Part shown: one piece after another, positions 63,617-64,000 of the stretch
Layout: each line of letters begins with the position of its first letter
How positions within the stretch are numbered: the stretch's first letter is position 1
Assembly (NCBI RefSeq): GCF_009647605.1
Contig: NZ_WJIF01000010.1
Location: 31,348 to 95,347 of the forward strand
Direction: 5' to 3'
Source of the DNA: Agromyces agglutinans
Lineage (GTDB): Bacteria; Actinomycetota; Actinomycetes; Actinomycetales; Microbacteriaceae
Length of the DNA stretch: 64,000 nucleotides
Program-made: the position numbers and the translations under genes
The notes under the pieces: model-generated
Database searches by the model: none
What the model saw: only the letters and a program-made list of their open reading frames with translations
Told to the model about the DNA's origin: nothing

Positions 63617-64000
63617 ATGCGCGTCCTCGTCACGGGCTCAGCCGGCCGGCTCGGCCGGAGCACCGCGCTCGGGTTGGCCACGGCCGGCCACGAGGTCATC
63701 GGAGCCGACCGCGCCCGCGCCGGGCTCGCCGACCTCGACGATCGGGTCGAGGAGCACGTCGCCGACCTCGCCGACGAGGCATCCGTGGCCCGCCTGCTCG
63801 CCGAGACCCGGCCCGACGCGATCGTGCACCTCGCCGCCATCGCGGTGCCGTTCAGCGCACCCGAGCGCGAGATCCTCGTGACGAACACGACCATCGCGCA
63901 CACGGTGCTCGCCGCCGCCGCGCACGCCGGCGTCGGCCGTGTGCTCGCCGCGAGCAGCCCGACCGTGCTGGGCTACGGCGTGCCGTCGTGGCATCCGTCG
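63617..64000 (+). CDS. NAD(P)-dependent epimerase/dehydratase, N-terminal part
   Basis: The gene runs off the window after 128 codons. It begins MRVLVTGSAGRLGRSTALGLATAGHEVIGAD, an extended-SDR Rossmann start with GxxGxxG, followed by VEEHVADLAD and PDAIVHLAAIAVPF, and ASSPTVLGYG near the cut. The ATG at 63617 is chosen over the one at 63614 because AGGGAG then has a six-base spacer. It is under the LacI-type operator and so joins module (iv); a sugar substrate is likely. Confidence 0.85.
   Translation, partial: MRVLVTGSAGRLGRSTALGLATAGHEVIGADRARAGLADLDDRVEEHVADLADEASVARLLAETRPDAIVHLAAIAVPFSAPEREILVTNTTIAHTVLAAAAHAGVGRVLAASSPTVLGYGVPSWHPS

Noticed and set aside
1..64000. The window as a circular replicon, because both ends lie in epimerase genes
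   Set aside because: The left fragment is a C-terminus and the right one an N-terminus of a very common family; nothing ties them to one gene, and no replication or partition gene is seen.

Overview
The window is very GC-rich, densely coded DNA from a high-GC Gram-positive actinobacterium, most likely of the Microbacteriaceae (Agromyces/Microbacterium-like). This rests on the codon bias, the actinobacterial SRP RNA core, ATGA/GTGA-coupled operons, many leaderless starts, and about one hundred copies (counted by eye) of the heptamer GGATGCC/GGCATCC. The genus is inference; no phylogenetic marker was tested. Both ends cut through genes of the NAD-dependent epimerase family.

Left part (1-18.5 kb), mostly chromosomal functions. 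First come an epimerase tail, the SRP RNA gene and tRNA-Ser(GGA) with its terminator and a decayed copy of that terminator module, then a PH-domain membrane protein. Next is a HerA-like ATPase coupled to a GNAT enzyme. A molybdenum block follows: a molbindin-type regulator plus modABC on the minus strand; a ThiF-rhodanese protein, moeA, moaC, a mobA-DUF6457 fusion and moaD on the plus strand; moaA, moaE and mogA on the minus strand. After it lie an SRPBCC protein, an AraC regulator coupled to an antibiotic-kinase homologue, and an AbiEi/DUF559 nuclease-like gene bracketed by two 73-bp palindromic repeats.

Right part (17-64 kb) is a plant-polysaccharide island of several modules. (i) Arabinan/arabinose, 17.2-25.8 kb: LacI, binding protein, two permeases, GH51, GH43 and a sugar-lactone/alditol oxidase. 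A PAP2 phosphatase and an MFS exporter follow. (ii) Xylan/xylose, 28.2-43.7 kb: ROK regulator, binding protein, two permeases, GH3, a secreted CE4-GH10-CBM9 enzyme, LacI, xylA and xylB. A GntR/DUF1648 pair and an SDR sit next. (iii) Beta-galactoside, 46-54.6 kb: LacI, GH42, ThuA-like protein and glycerate kinase, divergent from a third binding protein and two permeases. (iv) An uncharacterised intracellular set, 54.6-64 kb: AraC, DUF5107-TPR protein, clan-A-like hydrolase, serine hydrolase, degenerate M24 protein, LacI and a divergent epimerase.

The parts fit a scavenging scheme. Secreted or lipid-anchored enzymes open the polymer, CUT1 importers bring in oligosaccharides, cytoplasmic GH51/GH3/GH42 finish hydrolysis, and XylA/XylB feed the pentose phosphate pathway. 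None of the three importers has its own ATPase, so a shared one elsewhere is implied. All three importer operons carry a strong hairpin directly after the binding-protein stop; in the xylose operon it lies inside the next gene. The least explained parts are module (iv), the bracketed DUF559 gene, the GGATGCC motif and the in-frame second start inside mobA-DUF6457.
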